A stretch of 64,000 nt of DNA from assembly GCF_000251145.1 (NCBI RefSeq), contig NZ_AIDW01000036.1, forward strand, positions 1-64,000, written 5' to 3'. Of the stretch, positions 29,155 to 38,274 are shown one piece after another. The stretch's first letter is position 1. Each line of letters starts with the position of its first letter. The DNA comes from Sphingomonas sp. PAMC 26621 (lineage in GTDB: Bacteria; Pseudomonadota; Alphaproteobacteria; Sphingomonadales; Sphingomonadaceae). A program made the position numbers and the translations under genes. The notes beneath the pieces were generated by a model. That model was given only the letters and a program-made list of their open reading frames with translations, was not told the DNA's origin and ran no database searches.

Positions 29155-31803
29155 ATGCGTATCCGTGTAACCCCCTTTCGTGCGCTCCGCGTCGCGTTTG
29201 CCGCGCTGTGGACCGACCTTTCCCCCAGTGCGACCGAATCCGAGGGGCATCGCAACACCTTGCGCCGACAATTGCGCCAGCTTGCGCAAAGCTGGCCGTT
29301 CGCGCTGCTGGTCGCGCTGGCGGCGCCGCTGCAGGTCGCGTGGACCGGCTGGCAGCAGGCGCGGCCGGGGGTGATGCTCGTCGCGCTGGCCTGCGCGGCG
29401 GTGCTGGCGCTGTTCGGCACGCTGCTGCTGCTGGCGATCCGGCGCGGCATCACGCGGCGCTGGTCGCTGCACGGCAAGGTCCGCACCGCCATGGCGCTCG
29501 GCGCGGTCGGCGGGGCGGCGTTGCTCCTCCTTGTGTTCGCGACCGTTCAGCTCAGTCCCGGTCCGGCGCGGCTCGCCGGTTTCGTCACCGCGTTCGGCGC
29601 GATGATCGTCCTGGTGATCGCGCTGTATCCGGTCCGCGCGGCGACGCTCGGGTTCGGCGCGGGGCTGCTGGTGACGCTGGGGGCGCAGGACGGGATCGGG
29701 ATCGGGTTCGGGATCGGCACGGTGCTACTGCTCGCGCTGACGAGCTCGACCTACCGGCTTGCGCTGTTCGAGCGCAGCGCGGTCGCGCAGCGCGATCTCG
29801 ACCATGCGCAGGGGCGGATGGCGACTCGCCTCGTCGCCGAATTCGAGACGCATTCGAGCGGCTGGTTCTGGCAGACCAACAGCGAGGGCGAAGTCACCTA
29901 TCTGACCGACAAGGTCGCGCGCGAGCTCGACACGCCCGATGCCCCCGCGATCGGCGCGCCGCTCTCCCGGCTGTTCCGGATGGACAGCGCGCTCCCCGAG
30001 ACCGAGCGCACGATCGCGTTCCACCTCTCGTCGCGCACCGCCTTTTCCAACTATTCGGTCCGCCCCGCGAGCCGCGCCAAGCTCGAGCGCTGGTGGTCGA
30101 TGTCGGGCCGCCCGATCTTCGACGAGGACGGCATCTTCATCGGCTTCGTCGGCAGCGGCAGCGACCTGACCGAACGCCGCCGCGCGGATGCCGAGATCAC
30201 CCGGCTCGCGCTGTTCGACGGGCTGACCGGGCTCGCCAACCGCCAGCGGCTCCGCCTCGCGCTCGACCAGATGCTCGCGCAGCCCGCATCGCCCCAGCGG
30301 ATGACCAGCCTGTTCCTGCTCGATCTCGACCGGTTCAAGGCGGTCAACGACACGCTCGGGCACCAGATGGGCGATGCCTTGCTCAAGCAGGTCGCGCAGC
30401 GGCTGCAACGCGGGATCGGCGAGGCGGGGCTGGTCGGGCGGCTCGGCGGCGACGAGTTCCAGGTGATCATGCCCGGCCAGGCCGATCGCGAGAAGCTCGC
30501 CGAGCTTGCGCGCCGCGTGATCTTCGACTTGTCGCAGCCCTATTCGATCGAAGGCTCGGCGATCAGCATCGGCTGCTCGATCGGCATCGCGATCGCGCCG
30601 CAGGACGGCGGCGATTCGGAAACGCTGATCCGCAACGCCGATCTCGCGCTGTACGCGGCCAAGGGCGACGGGCGCGGGATCCACCGCTTCTTCCGCGACG
30701 AACTGCTGGTCGGCGCGCAAAGCCGCAAGCAGCTCGAGGACGATCTGCGCCAGGCGCTGGTCGGCAACCAATTCTATCTCGCCTATCAGCCGGTGGTCGA
30801 TACCCGCTCCGAACGGATCGTCGGGTACGAAGCTCTGCTGCGCTGGGCGCATCCGACGCGCGGGCTGGTCAGCCCCGCCGAATTCGTCCCCGTGGCGGAG
30901 GATTGCGGGCTGATCGAGACGATCGGCGAATGGGTGCTGCGGACCGCCTGTACCGAGGCGGCGGGCTGGCCGGGGGATGTCCGCGTCGCGGTCAACGTCT
31001 CGCCGATTCAGTTCGCCAATCCGGTGCTCCCCTCGCTCGTCACGTCCGCGCTCGCAAAATCGGGGATCGCGCCGCACCGGCTCGAGCTCGAGATCACCGA
31101 AGGGGTGTTCCTCGACGAATCCGCCGCATCGGAACAGATGTTCAAGACGCTGAAGGGCTGCGGCGTGCGGCTTGCGCTCGACGATTTCGGGACGGGCTAT
31201 TCCTCGCTCGGCTATCTCAAGAAAGCGCCGTTCGACAAGATCAAGATCGACCAGAGCTTCGTCAAGGGCGCGACGATCCCGGGCAACCGCAACGCCGCGA
31301 TCATCCGCGCGATCGTCTCGCTCGCGGACGCGCTCGGGATGGAGACGACCGCCGAGGGGGTCGAGAATCGTGACGAGATCACGCTCATCCGCGATCTGGG
31401 GTGCAGCCACATCCAGGGCTTCGTCTATGGCAAGCCCGCGCGCGCGGCGGACGTCTTGCAGCAGCTCACGATCGGCGGGGGGATGGCGACCGCAACCGGC
31501 TATCAGATCACGCGCAACCCGCGCACCGCAATGCTGCGCAGCGCGCGGATCGAGGCAGGAGCGGTGTCGGGCGAAGTGCGGATCCGCAACATCTCGTCGA
31601 CCGGCGCGATGATCGAGGGGATCGAGGTCGACGACGGCACGACCGATCTCGACGTGCTGATCGAGCTGCTCGAGGACCAGATGTTCCCCGCCAAGCTGCG
31701 CTGGGCGGCGGATGGCCGCGCGGGGCTCGAATTCGCCGAGACCTTCAACCTCGAACGTCTCGCCGCGCCGAGCGTCCCGCAGGCCGCACGCAAGGCGGGA
31801 TAA
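29155..31803 (+). CDS. Membrane PAS-GGDEF-EAL-PilZ protein (c-di-GMP signalling)
   Basis: 882 residues. About 200 N-terminal residues hold several membrane helices (FALLVALAAPLQVAW and more). A PAS domain follows (GWFWQTNSEGEVTYL... GFVGSGSDLTERRR). The GGDEF domain has an intact RLGGDEFQ site at 431, and EAL begins YEALLRW at 559 with DDFGTGYSSL. Residues of about 780-875 resemble PilZ (RNISSTGAMIEGIEV, GRAGLEFAETF). Both catalytic sites look intact, so it could make and break c-di-GMP; the PilZ end may sense it. Start at ATG 29155. Confidence 0.92.
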   Translation: MRIRVTPFRALRVAFAALWTDLSPSATESEGHRNTLRRQLRQLAQSWPFALLVALAAPLQVAWTGWQQARPGVMLVALACAAVLALFGTLLLLAIRRGITRRWSLHGKVRTAMALGAVGGAALLLLVFATVQLSPGPARLAGFVTAFGAMIVLVIALYPVRAATLGFGAGLLVTLGAQDGIGIGFGIGTVLLLALTSSTYRLALFERSAVAQRDLDHAQGRMATRLVAEFETHSSGWFWQTNSEGEVTYLTDKVARELDTPDAPAIGAPLSRLFRMDSALPETERTIAFHLSSRTAFSNYSVRPASRAKLERWWSMSGRPIFDEDGIFIGFVGSGSDLTERRRADAEITRLALFDGLTGLANRQRLRLALDQMLAQPASPQRMTSLFLLDLDRFKAVNDTLGHQMGDALLKQVAQRLQRGIGEAGLVGRLGGDEFQVIMPGQADREKLAELARRVIFDLSQPYSIEGSAISIGCSIGIAIAPQDGGDSETLIRNADLALYAAKGDGRGIHRFFRDELLVGAQSRKQLEDDLRQALVGNQFYLAYQPVVDTRSERIVGYEALLRWAHPTRGLVSPAEFVPVAEDCGLIETIGEWVLRTACTEAAGWPGDVRVAVNVSPIQFANPVLPSLVTSALAKSGIAPHRLELEITEGVFLDESAASEQMFKTLKGCGVRLALDDFGTGYSSLGYLKKAPFDKIKIDQSFVKGATIPGNRNAAIIRAIVSLADALGMETTAEGVENRDEITLIRDLGCSHIQGFVYGKPARAADVLQQLTIGGGMATATGYQITRNPRTAMLRSARIEAGAVSGEVRIRNISSTGAMIEGIEVDDGTTDLDVLIELLEDQMFPAKLRWAADGRAGLEFAETFNLERLAAPSVPQAARKAG

Positions 31804-31905
31804 GACTGGGTAAGGCTTAGCAGGACCGAGCGGGTATGACGGGTTCTGGCAGGCGATTTCCCCCTTTCCGTCATTCCCGCGGACGCGAGACCTCTGCGAG
31901 AACGT

Positions 31906-31998
31906 CCGTCATCCTGAACTTGTTTCAGGATCCAGCCCTCCACGAGTCCGGACTATGCCTGTTGCGACGTGGATGCTGAAACAAGTTCAGCATGACGG
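31906..31998. repeat. Inverted repeat element (GTCATCCTGAACTTGTTTCAGGATCC family)
   Basis: Arms at 31906-31933 and 31970-31998, reverse complements with a few changes. Placed in the 329 bp gap between the GGDEF/EAL gene and the DUF5666 gene; nothing else is seen there. Confidence 0.75.
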
Positions 31999-32132
31999 CA
32001 GCTTTTGGGCGAGGGATGACGATCAAACGTCCGATTGCCTTTATGCGGAGGTCGCACTTCCACGAGCATGACGGAAAGGTTTGCCAAGGCCGGAAACACG
32101 GGCCGCGCGACGACATCGCGCGGCCCGGTCGT

Positions 32133-32774
32133 TTACTTGCTTGCGGTCGTCGGCGTGGCAACGGGTGCAGCCGGTGCCACAGCGGGCGTCGCCCCCGTGG
32201 CTGCGCCGGGCGCAGCGACCGGCGGCGGCGGCGGGGCGGCATCCTGGGCACCGGGGCCATCGGGACCGTCCGGTCCACCCGGGCCGCCGGGACCATCAGG
32301 CCCCCCGCGCCCGTGCGGGCCACGCGGGCCGCCCGGGCCACCGGGGCCACCGGGTCCACCGCGCGGCGGCATCGGGCGGAGCGCGGTCACCTTGCCATCC
32401 GCGCCGACGAGGAACGAGGCGTGGAGCATGCCATGCCCGAAGCGTCCCTGGACGCTGACGGTCTGCCCTGCGCTGACGAGGCCGGTGCCATCGACCGGCC
32501 GTCCGCCCGCGACCAGCGTCCGCCCGCTGCCATCGGCGAGGATGAACATCGGACCATAGGTCTCGGCGACCTTGCCGCGCACCGTGACGATGCTTCCGGT
32601 GTCGCTGAGGCTGCGGATCGCGACCGGCTTGATCGGTGCCATCTCGACCGACGGCGCGGTCATCTGCGCGACGGTCGCGCCGCCGCCGACCCCGACCGCA
32701 AGCAAGGCGGCGCCGATCAGCGCGCCGCGGGTCGAGATCTTGCGGCGCTGGGTGATGTGGGTTTCTTCGGTCAT
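32133..32774 (-). CDS. DUF5666 protein with collagen-like Gly-Pro tail
   Basis: 213 residues. An N-terminal helix [16 protein letters not shown] anchors or exports it. A small OB-like DUF5666 domain follows ([20 protein letters not shown]... [14 protein letters not shown]). Then comes a striking run of GGPGGPGG-type triplets (about residues 137-168) with Arg/His and Asp, and an Ala/Pro end. The triplets look like a flexible or collagen-like stalk outside the cytoplasm. It is divergent from the response regulator, 152 bp away, suggesting control by it. Confidence 0.75.
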   Translation of the reverse strand: MTEETHITQRRKISTRGALIGAALLAVGVGGGATVAQMTAPSVEMAPIKPVAIRSLSDTGSIVTVRGKVAETYGPMFILADGSGRTLVAGGRPVDGTGLVSAGQTVSVQGRFGHGMLHASFLVGADGKVTALRPMPPRGGPGGPGGPGGPRGPHGRGGPDGPGGPGGPDGPDGPGAQDAAPPPPPVAAPGAATGATPAVAPAAPVATPTTASK

Positions 32775-32926
32775 CGGTATGCTCCTTCGGTTGGTATGCA
32801 GCCTTCTACCGAGTCGTGCCCCCGGCCCGCTGAACCTTGTCGTTCAGATTGGGTTTAGCGCGGGGAGATAGCCGCAATGTTGCTGCGGCGACCCGTCCTG
32901 CCTGCTCGAACGAAAGATCTGCACCC

Positions 32927-33586
32927 ATGCGCATCCTGCTGGTCGAGGACGACACCGCACTCGCCGAGGCGACCGCGAAGGCGCTCCGCGCGGAGCATTT
33001 CGCGGTCGACGTCGCCGCGAATGGCGAGGATGGCGCGCATCTCGGCGATACCGAAAGCTATGACGCGGCGGTGCTCGACCTCGGGTTGCCGCGCAAATCG
33101 GGGATTACGGTGCTCGAGGAATGGCGCGCGGCGGGGCGCATGCTCCCGGTGCTGATCCTCACCGCGCGCGATGGCTGGTCGGAAAAGGTCGCCGGGTTCC
33201 GCGCGGGCGCGGACGATTATCTCGTCAAGCCGTTCCGGATCGAGGAGCTGGTGATGCGGCTCCGCGCGCTGGTGCGGCGCTCGGCGGGGCATGCCTCGGC
33301 GCGGATCGTGTGCGGGCCGATCACCTTCGACGCGCAGACCGGGCAGGTCGAGCGCGACGGCCTCCCGCTGCGGCTGACCGCGCTCGAATGGCGCGTGCTG
33401 TCGACACTGATGCTTCGTAAAGGCGTGGTGGTCGAGCGGCTCGACCTGATGGAGCATGTCTACGAAGGCGATGCAGACCCCGATTCGAACTCGCTCGAGG
33501 TGATCGTCGGGCGGCTGCGCAAAAAGATCGGCTCGGACCTGATCGAGACGGTGCGCGGGCGCGGCTATCGGATCGTCGCGGCGTGA
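32927..33586 (+). CDS. OmpR/PhoP-family response regulator
   Basis: 219 residues. The receiver domain has DD at 8-9, phospho-acceptor D51 (VLDLGLP) and K101 (LVKPF). A winged-helix OmpR-type output domain follows (LTALEWRVLSTLMLRKG... VIVGRLRKKIG... VRGRGYRIVAA). ATG 32927 matches the family start MRILLVEDD. Its partner kinase is the next gene, but four repeat units lie between. Divergent from DUF5666, whose promoter it may control. Confidence 0.93.
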   Translation: MRILLVEDDTALAEATAKALRAEHFAVDVAANGEDGAHLGDTESYDAAVLDLGLPRKSGITVLEEWRAAGRMLPVLILTARDGWSEKVAGFRAGADDYLVKPFRIEELVMRLRALVRRSAGHASARIVCGPITFDAQTGQVERDGLPLRLTALEWRVLSTLMLRKGVVVERLDLMEHVYEGDADPDSNSLEVIVGRLRKKIGSDLIETVRGRGYRIVAA

Positions 33587-33613
33587 ACGTTGGCGCGCCT
33601 CCTTCCACACCCC

Positions 33614-34100
33614 GCCGTCATGCTGAACTTGTTTCAGCATCCACCGTGCAACACCCCCCGACAGCCATCGCCGCGCGGTGGACCCTGAAACGAGTTCAGG
33701 GTGACGCCGGCTGTGGTGGGGCCGCGCGTCCTTCCTCCCCCCGCCGTCATGCTGAACTTGTTTCAGCATCCACCGCGCAAAACCCCCGGACAGCCAGCGC
33801 CGCGCGGTGGACCCTAAAACAAGTTCAGGGTGACGCCGGCTGTGGTGGAAACACCCGCACCCCACCCCCTCGCCGCCGTCATGCTGAACTCGCTTCAGCA
33901 TCCACCGTGCAACACCTCCGGACAGCCAGCGCCGCGCGGTGGACCCTGGATCAAGTTCAGGGTGACGCCGGGCGTGGTGAAAACGCCGCCCCCCTTCCCC
34001 ACTTCCGTCATGCTGAACTTGTTTCAGCATCCACCGTGCAACACCCCCGGACAGCCAGCGCCGCGCGGTGGACCCTGAAACGCGTTCAGGGTGACGGCAG
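33614..34100. repeat. Four tandem copies of a ~130-bp inverted-repeat element
   Basis: Units begin near 33614, 33742, 33874 and 34005 (spacings 128, 132, 131 bp). Each has the arm GTCATGCTGAACTTGTTTCA, a spacer with GGACAGCCAGCGCCGCGCGG, and the reverse arm CCCTGAAACAAGTTCAGGGT. Units differ by scattered substitutions. The array fills almost the whole gap between the regulator and kinase genes of one two-component system. Confidence 0.9.
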
Positions 34101-34112
34101 CAGGTGCGCCGC

Positions 34113-35474
34113 ATGACGCTCCTCCCGCGCTCGCTTTACGGTCGCCTGCTCGTCACCGCGCTCGTCGCCACGCTCGCCGCGCTCGCGTTTGCGGCGCTGA
34201 CGATCGGCGCGGTGCTCGACCGGTTCGTGATGCACGGGCTCGACGAACGGCTCGACGCGCAGATCGCGATCCTCGCGCAGGCGGTCCGCCCCGATGGCCG
34301 GATCGACCGCACCCGGCTGATCCTCGCCGCGCCCTATGATGATCCCGCGAACGGCTGGGGCTGGCGGATCGACGCCGCGGGCCGGACGGTCGCCTCCCCC
34401 GCGCCGCCCGATCTCGATGCGATGCGCCCGCCCCGCGACGGCCCCCCGCCGCCGTTCGCCGGGCGCGATCCCGCGCAACCGGGCGCGCTCGACTGGCGCG
34501 ACCGCCACGGCCAGCTCCACGCGCGCAGCCTGACGCTCGCCACCCCCGCGGGGCAGGTCCGCATCACCGCGTCTGCCCCGCGCGCGATCGTCGACCGGCC
34601 GCTCCGCGCGGCGATGGCGCCGCTGCTCGGCTCGCTCGCGCTGCTGGGCCTTGCGCTCGGCGCGGCGACGCTGGTGCAGTTGCGCGTCGGGCTCGCCCCG
34701 CTCAAGCGGATGCGCGAGGGTCTTGCGGCGGTGCGCAGCGGACAGGCGACCGCGATTCCCGCCGACCAGCCGCGCGAACTCGCCCCGCTCGCCAGCGAAA
34801 TCAACGCGCTGCTGGAGGAGAACGCCGCCGCACTCGCCAACGCGCGCGGGCATGTCGCCAATCTCGCGCATGGGCTCAAGACCCCGCTCGCGACGCTCGC
34901 GCTGACGGTCCGCCCGCTCGACCCGGACGGCACGCTCGGCGCACAGATCGCACGGATCGACCAGGCGGTACGGCACCACCTCGGTCGCGCGCGCGCCGCG
35001 ACGCCGGGAATCGCCTCCCGCGTCGCGACCCCGCTCGCGTCGACCGTCGCCGGGCTGGTCGACGCGCTGTCGCGAATCCATGCCGAGCGGCGAATCACCG
35101 CCGCTGTCGCGATCGATCCCGCGCTGGCGGTTGCGGTCGACCCGCAGGATCTCGATGAACTGATCGGCAATCTGCTCGACAATGCGTGGCGCTGGGCCTC
35201 CCGCCGAATCGCGGTGGAGGCGCGCGCCGACGGCAGCCGGTTCCTCGTGCTGACGATCGCGGATGACGGCCCCGGCATCCCCGAAGCAACCCGCGCCGCC
35301 GCGCTTGCCGCGGGGCAGCGGCTCGACGAACGCGGCGATGGTCACGGCTTCGGCCTGTCGATCGCGACCGAGCTCGCGACTCTTTACGGCGGCACGCTGC
35401 TGCTCGATACGGCTGCGCTTGGGGGCCTGGCCGTCCATGTCACGTTGCCGCTCGGCTTGGGCGGGTCGGCGTGA
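34113..35474 (+). CDS. Sensor histidine kinase, partner of the preceding regulator
   Basis: 453 residues from ATG 34113. There are two membrane helices: LLVTALVATLAALAFAALTI near the N-terminus and one near residue 170 (MAPLLGSLALLGLALG). A periplasmic sensor loop of about 130 residues lies between them, and a HAMP-like linker follows (RMREGLAAVRSG). The HisKA phospho-acceptor is H253 in LAHGLKTPL, then an N-box (LIGNLLDNAWRWA) and G-boxes DDGPGIP and GHGFGLSIA. It should phosphorylate the upstream OmpR-type regulator. The stimulus is unknown. Confidence 0.92.
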   Translation: MTLLPRSLYGRLLVTALVATLAALAFAALTIGAVLDRFVMHGLDERLDAQIAILAQAVRPDGRIDRTRLILAAPYDDPANGWGWRIDAAGRTVASPAPPDLDAMRPPRDGPPPPFAGRDPAQPGALDWRDRHGQLHARSLTLATPAGQVRITASAPRAIVDRPLRAAMAPLLGSLALLGLALGAATLVQLRVGLAPLKRMREGLAAVRSGQATAIPADQPRELAPLASEINALLEENAAALANARGHVANLAHGLKTPLATLALTVRPLDPDGTLGAQIARIDQAVRHHLGRARAATPGIASRVATPLASTVAGLVDALSRIHAERRITAAVAIDPALAVAVDPQDLDELIGNLLDNAWRWASRRIAVEARADGSRFLVLTIADDGPGIPEATRAAALAAGQRLDERGDGHGFGLSIATELATLYGGTLLLDTAALGGLAVHVTLPLGLGGSA

Positions 35475-35886
35475 AATAAATGTCATGTTCCCGGTTCGGT
35501 CCCTTGCCTTTCCGCAACGCCAGCTTTGACCACGCGTCGCCGCGCATGCCCGGTTTCGCGACACCGCGAGCAGGCGGAAAATAGCGACGAACCGAGTCCC
35601 CGAACTGTCATTTATCATATTGCGTGATGGACGCGATGGGCACAATCTGTAGGGGTCAGGTTCGGGGGCGAACCCAAGAACTGGTAGAGCGAAGCGGGCG
35701 ACCCCATATCGGGACAGCACCCGGGCCGGATGCGCGAGCGCGATGATGGTCACTTTTCGTTCTCGCCGGAAGCCCCTGAAATGCTAGCATGGGGGCTCGT
35801 CCCCCGAGTCGAACGAAGATCGAACGGATCGGGAACGCGTGGCGTGTCCGATCCTGTAGCTTTGAGACGGAAACAGGGGCGGGACA
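35475..35886 (+). promoter_or_regulatory. 412-bp leader upstream of nrdA
   Basis: No gene is seen here. The first part is AT-richer (GTCATTTATCATATTGCGTGAT) and could hold the nrdA promoter. A hairpin AGCCCC (35774) / GGGGGCT lies about 100 bp before the nrdA start, followed by a second pairing option with CCCCCGAG, suggestive of alternative leader structures. I find no clear NrdR box and no cobalamin-riboswitch core. Confidence 0.35.
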
Positions 35887-37842
35887 ATGGATTTTCGGGA
35901 TACCGAGGAAGTGAAGGCGGATATGGCAAGCGATATGATCGAGGCGCTCGCGGCGAGCGTCCAGGCTCCCCAGGACACCGCCCAGGAAAGCGGGCGCAAC
36001 GGCGCGGATCGCAAGCTCGCGGCGCGTGGCGATTCGAAGGAAGTCCACGTCCAGCTGTATCCGGTCGAGGTCGATCACTCGCGTGACGCGCTGCTGACCG
36101 ATTTCGGCAAGGAAACGCTGCGCGACCGCTACCTGCTTCCGGGCGAGACGTTCCAGGACCTGTTCGTCCGCGTCGCCTCGGCCTATGCCGATGACGAAGC
36201 GCATGCGCAGCGGCTCTACGGCTATATCTCGCGCCTGTGGTTCATGCCCGCGACCCCCGTTCTGTCGAACGGCGGCACCGGGCGCGGCCTGCCGATATCG
36301 TGCTTCCTCAATTCGGTCCCCGACAGCCTCGGCGGGATCGTCGACACGTGGAACGAGAACGTCTGGCTCGCTTCGCGCGGCGGCGGGATCGGCACCTACT
36401 GGGGCAACGTCCGCGGGATCGGCGAGCCGGTCGGCCTCAACGGCAAGACTTCGGGGATCATCCCGTTCGTCCGCGTGATGGATTCGCTCACGCTCGCGAT
36501 CAGCCAGGGCTCGCTCCGCCGTGGCTCGGCCGCCTGCTATCTCGACGTGTCGCACCCCGAGATCGAAGAATTCCTCGAAATCCGCAAACCCTCGGGCGAT
36601 TTCAACCGCAAGGCGCTCAACCTCCACCACGGCGTGCTGATCACCGACGCGTTCATGGAAGCGGTCCGCGAGGGCAGCGAGTGGACGCTGGTCAGCCCGA
36701 AGGACGGCTCGGCGCGCGCGACAGTCGATGCGCGCTCGCTGTTCCAGAAGCTGGTCGAGACGCGGCTTGCCACCGGCGAGCCGTACATCGTCTTCGCGGA
36801 TCACGTGAACAAGGGCATGCCCCGCCATCACCGCGAGCTCGGGCTCAAGGTATCGACGTCCAACCTGTGCAGCGAGATCACGCTGCCGACCGGCACCGAC
36901 CATCTCGGCAATGAGCGCACCGCGGTCTGCTGCCTGTCGTCGCTAAACCTCGAGACGTGGGACCAGTGGAAGGACGAGAAGGGCTTCATCGAGGACGTCA
37001 TGCGGTTCCTCGACAACGTCCTGCAGGACTTCATCGACCGCGCCGAACCCGGCATGGAGCGCGCCGCCTATTCGGCGATGCGCGAGCGCTCGGTCGGCCT
37101 GGGCGTGATGGGCTATCACTCGTTCCTCCAGGCGCGCGGTCTGGCGTTCGAGGGCGCGATGGCGAAGTCGTGGAACCTCCGCATGTTCAAGCACATCAAG
37201 GCGCAGGTCGACGAAGCGTCGATGCACCTCGCGGTCGAGCGCGGGCCCTGCCCCGACGCGGCCGACCGCGGCGTGATGGAGCGGTTCAGCTGCAAGATGG
37301 CGATCGCGCCGACCGCGTCGATCAGCATCATCTGCGGCGGCACCTCGGCGTGCATCGAGCCGATCCCGGCGAACATCTACACGCACAAGACGCTCAGCGG
37401 CTCGTTCTCGATCAAGAATCCGTATCTGGAAAAGCTGCTGATCGCCAAGTCGAAGAATTCGGACGCGATCTGGAACTCGATCCTCGAGCAGGGCGGGTCG
37501 GTCCAGCATCTCGACTTCCTCGACGTCGAGGAAAAGGACTGTTTCAAGACCAGCTTCGAGATCGACCAGCGCTGGCTGCTCGAGCTCCAGGCGGACCGCA
37601 CCCCCTATATCGACCAGTCGACCTCGCTCAACCTGTTCATCCCGGCTGACGTCGAGAAGTGGGACCTGCTGATGCTCCACTTCCGCGCGTGGGAACTGGG
37701 GATCAAGTCGCTCTACTACCTCCGCTCCAAGTCGGTGCAGCGCGCCGGTTTCGCGGGCGGTGTCGAGAACGACAACACGATCGAGAAGCCGCAATACGAG
37801 TTCGAGACGACCGATTACGACGAGTGTCTCGCCTGCCAGTAG
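35887..37842 (+). CDS. nrdA: Ribonucleoside-diphosphate reductase, alpha subunit
   Basis: 651-residue catalytic subunit of class I ribonucleotide reductase, which makes deoxynucleotides. The active-site cysteines are C139 (ISCFLNSV), C328 (SNLCSEI) and C348/C349. The C-terminal redox pair is C647 and C650 in ECLACQ. A short acidic N-terminus with no ATP-cone precedes the catalytic domain, so overall activity control by dATP is probably absent. The beta subunit gene is 3.2 kb away, not adjacent. Confidence 0.95.
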   Translation: MDFRDTEEVKADMASDMIEALAASVQAPQDTAQESGRNGADRKLAARGDSKEVHVQLYPVEVDHSRDALLTDFGKETLRDRYLLPGETFQDLFVRVASAYADDEAHAQRLYGYISRLWFMPATPVLSNGGTGRGLPISCFLNSVPDSLGGIVDTWNENVWLASRGGGIGTYWGNVRGIGEPVGLNGKTSGIIPFVRVMDSLTLAISQGSLRRGSAACYLDVSHPEIEEFLEIRKPSGDFNRKALNLHHGVLITDAFMEAVREGSEWTLVSPKDGSARATVDARSLFQKLVETRLATGEPYIVFADHVNKGMPRHHRELGLKVSTSNLCSEITLPTGTDHLGNERTAVCCLSSLNLETWDQWKDEKGFIEDVMRFLDNVLQDFIDRAEPGMERAAYSAMRERSVGLGVMGYHSFLQARGLAFEGAMAKSWNLRMFKHIKAQVDEASMHLAVERGPCPDAADRGVMERFSCKMAIAPTASISIICGGTSACIEPIPANIYTHKTLSGSFSIKNPYLEKLLIAKSKNSDAIWNSILEQGGSVQHLDFLDVEEKDCFKTSFEIDQRWLLELQADRTPYIDQSTSLNLFIPADVEKWDLLMLHFRAWELGIKSLYYLRSKSVQRAGFAGGVENDNTIEKPQYEFETTDYDECLACQ

Positions 37843-38274
37843 AGGCACTTTGCGGGGCATCGGCATAATCTTGAGCGCGGAGGATGGCCGCGCCGGATCA
37901 ACCGATTTTACGCACCGTCCGACGGCGACCCCGGCGTCGGCGGTCCAAGATAGGTAACAGTCACGATGCTCGACCCTCAGATCAAGACGACGCATGACAG
38001 GTGGCGCAGCCGCTTGTCATGCGTTACTGATTCGGAGCGGTTGTGCCTCTCGGGGTTGCGTGCTTCCGGTTCAGCGTTTCGTCCGTCCGCCGGCTTTGCG
38101 CGCCATGCGTCGCGCCGCAGAGCGGACAGACGTTTTGAATCGCACTGTACCAGCATTCCGATGCCGGGTTTGCACAGACGAGCGTATCCTGTTGTCCACA
38201 AGACACCAACCATGCGCGCGTCGCCCGCTCCGGTCTTGACGGTCGTCGCGCCGCCAGAGCCGAGGGGCGAAGCG
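37843..38274 (+). other. 432-bp intergenic region with a possible small gene
   Basis: No repeat or terminator is evident. On the minus strand a 61-codon frame (38024-38209) encodes a possible zinc ribbon with CPLCG and four further cysteines; it is described as a finding, not as a gene. The methyltransferase start region closes the gap. Confidence 0.3.

Noticed and set aside
33614-34100. CRISPR array
   Set aside because: Units are ~130 bp inverted repeats with conserved spacers, and no cas genes are near.
33583-34116. 177-codon plus-strand frame with repeated HAELVSAST and RWTLKRVQGD segments
   Set aside because: It is the translation of the four intergenic repeat units; such peptides appear wherever this repeat occurs and have no start signal.
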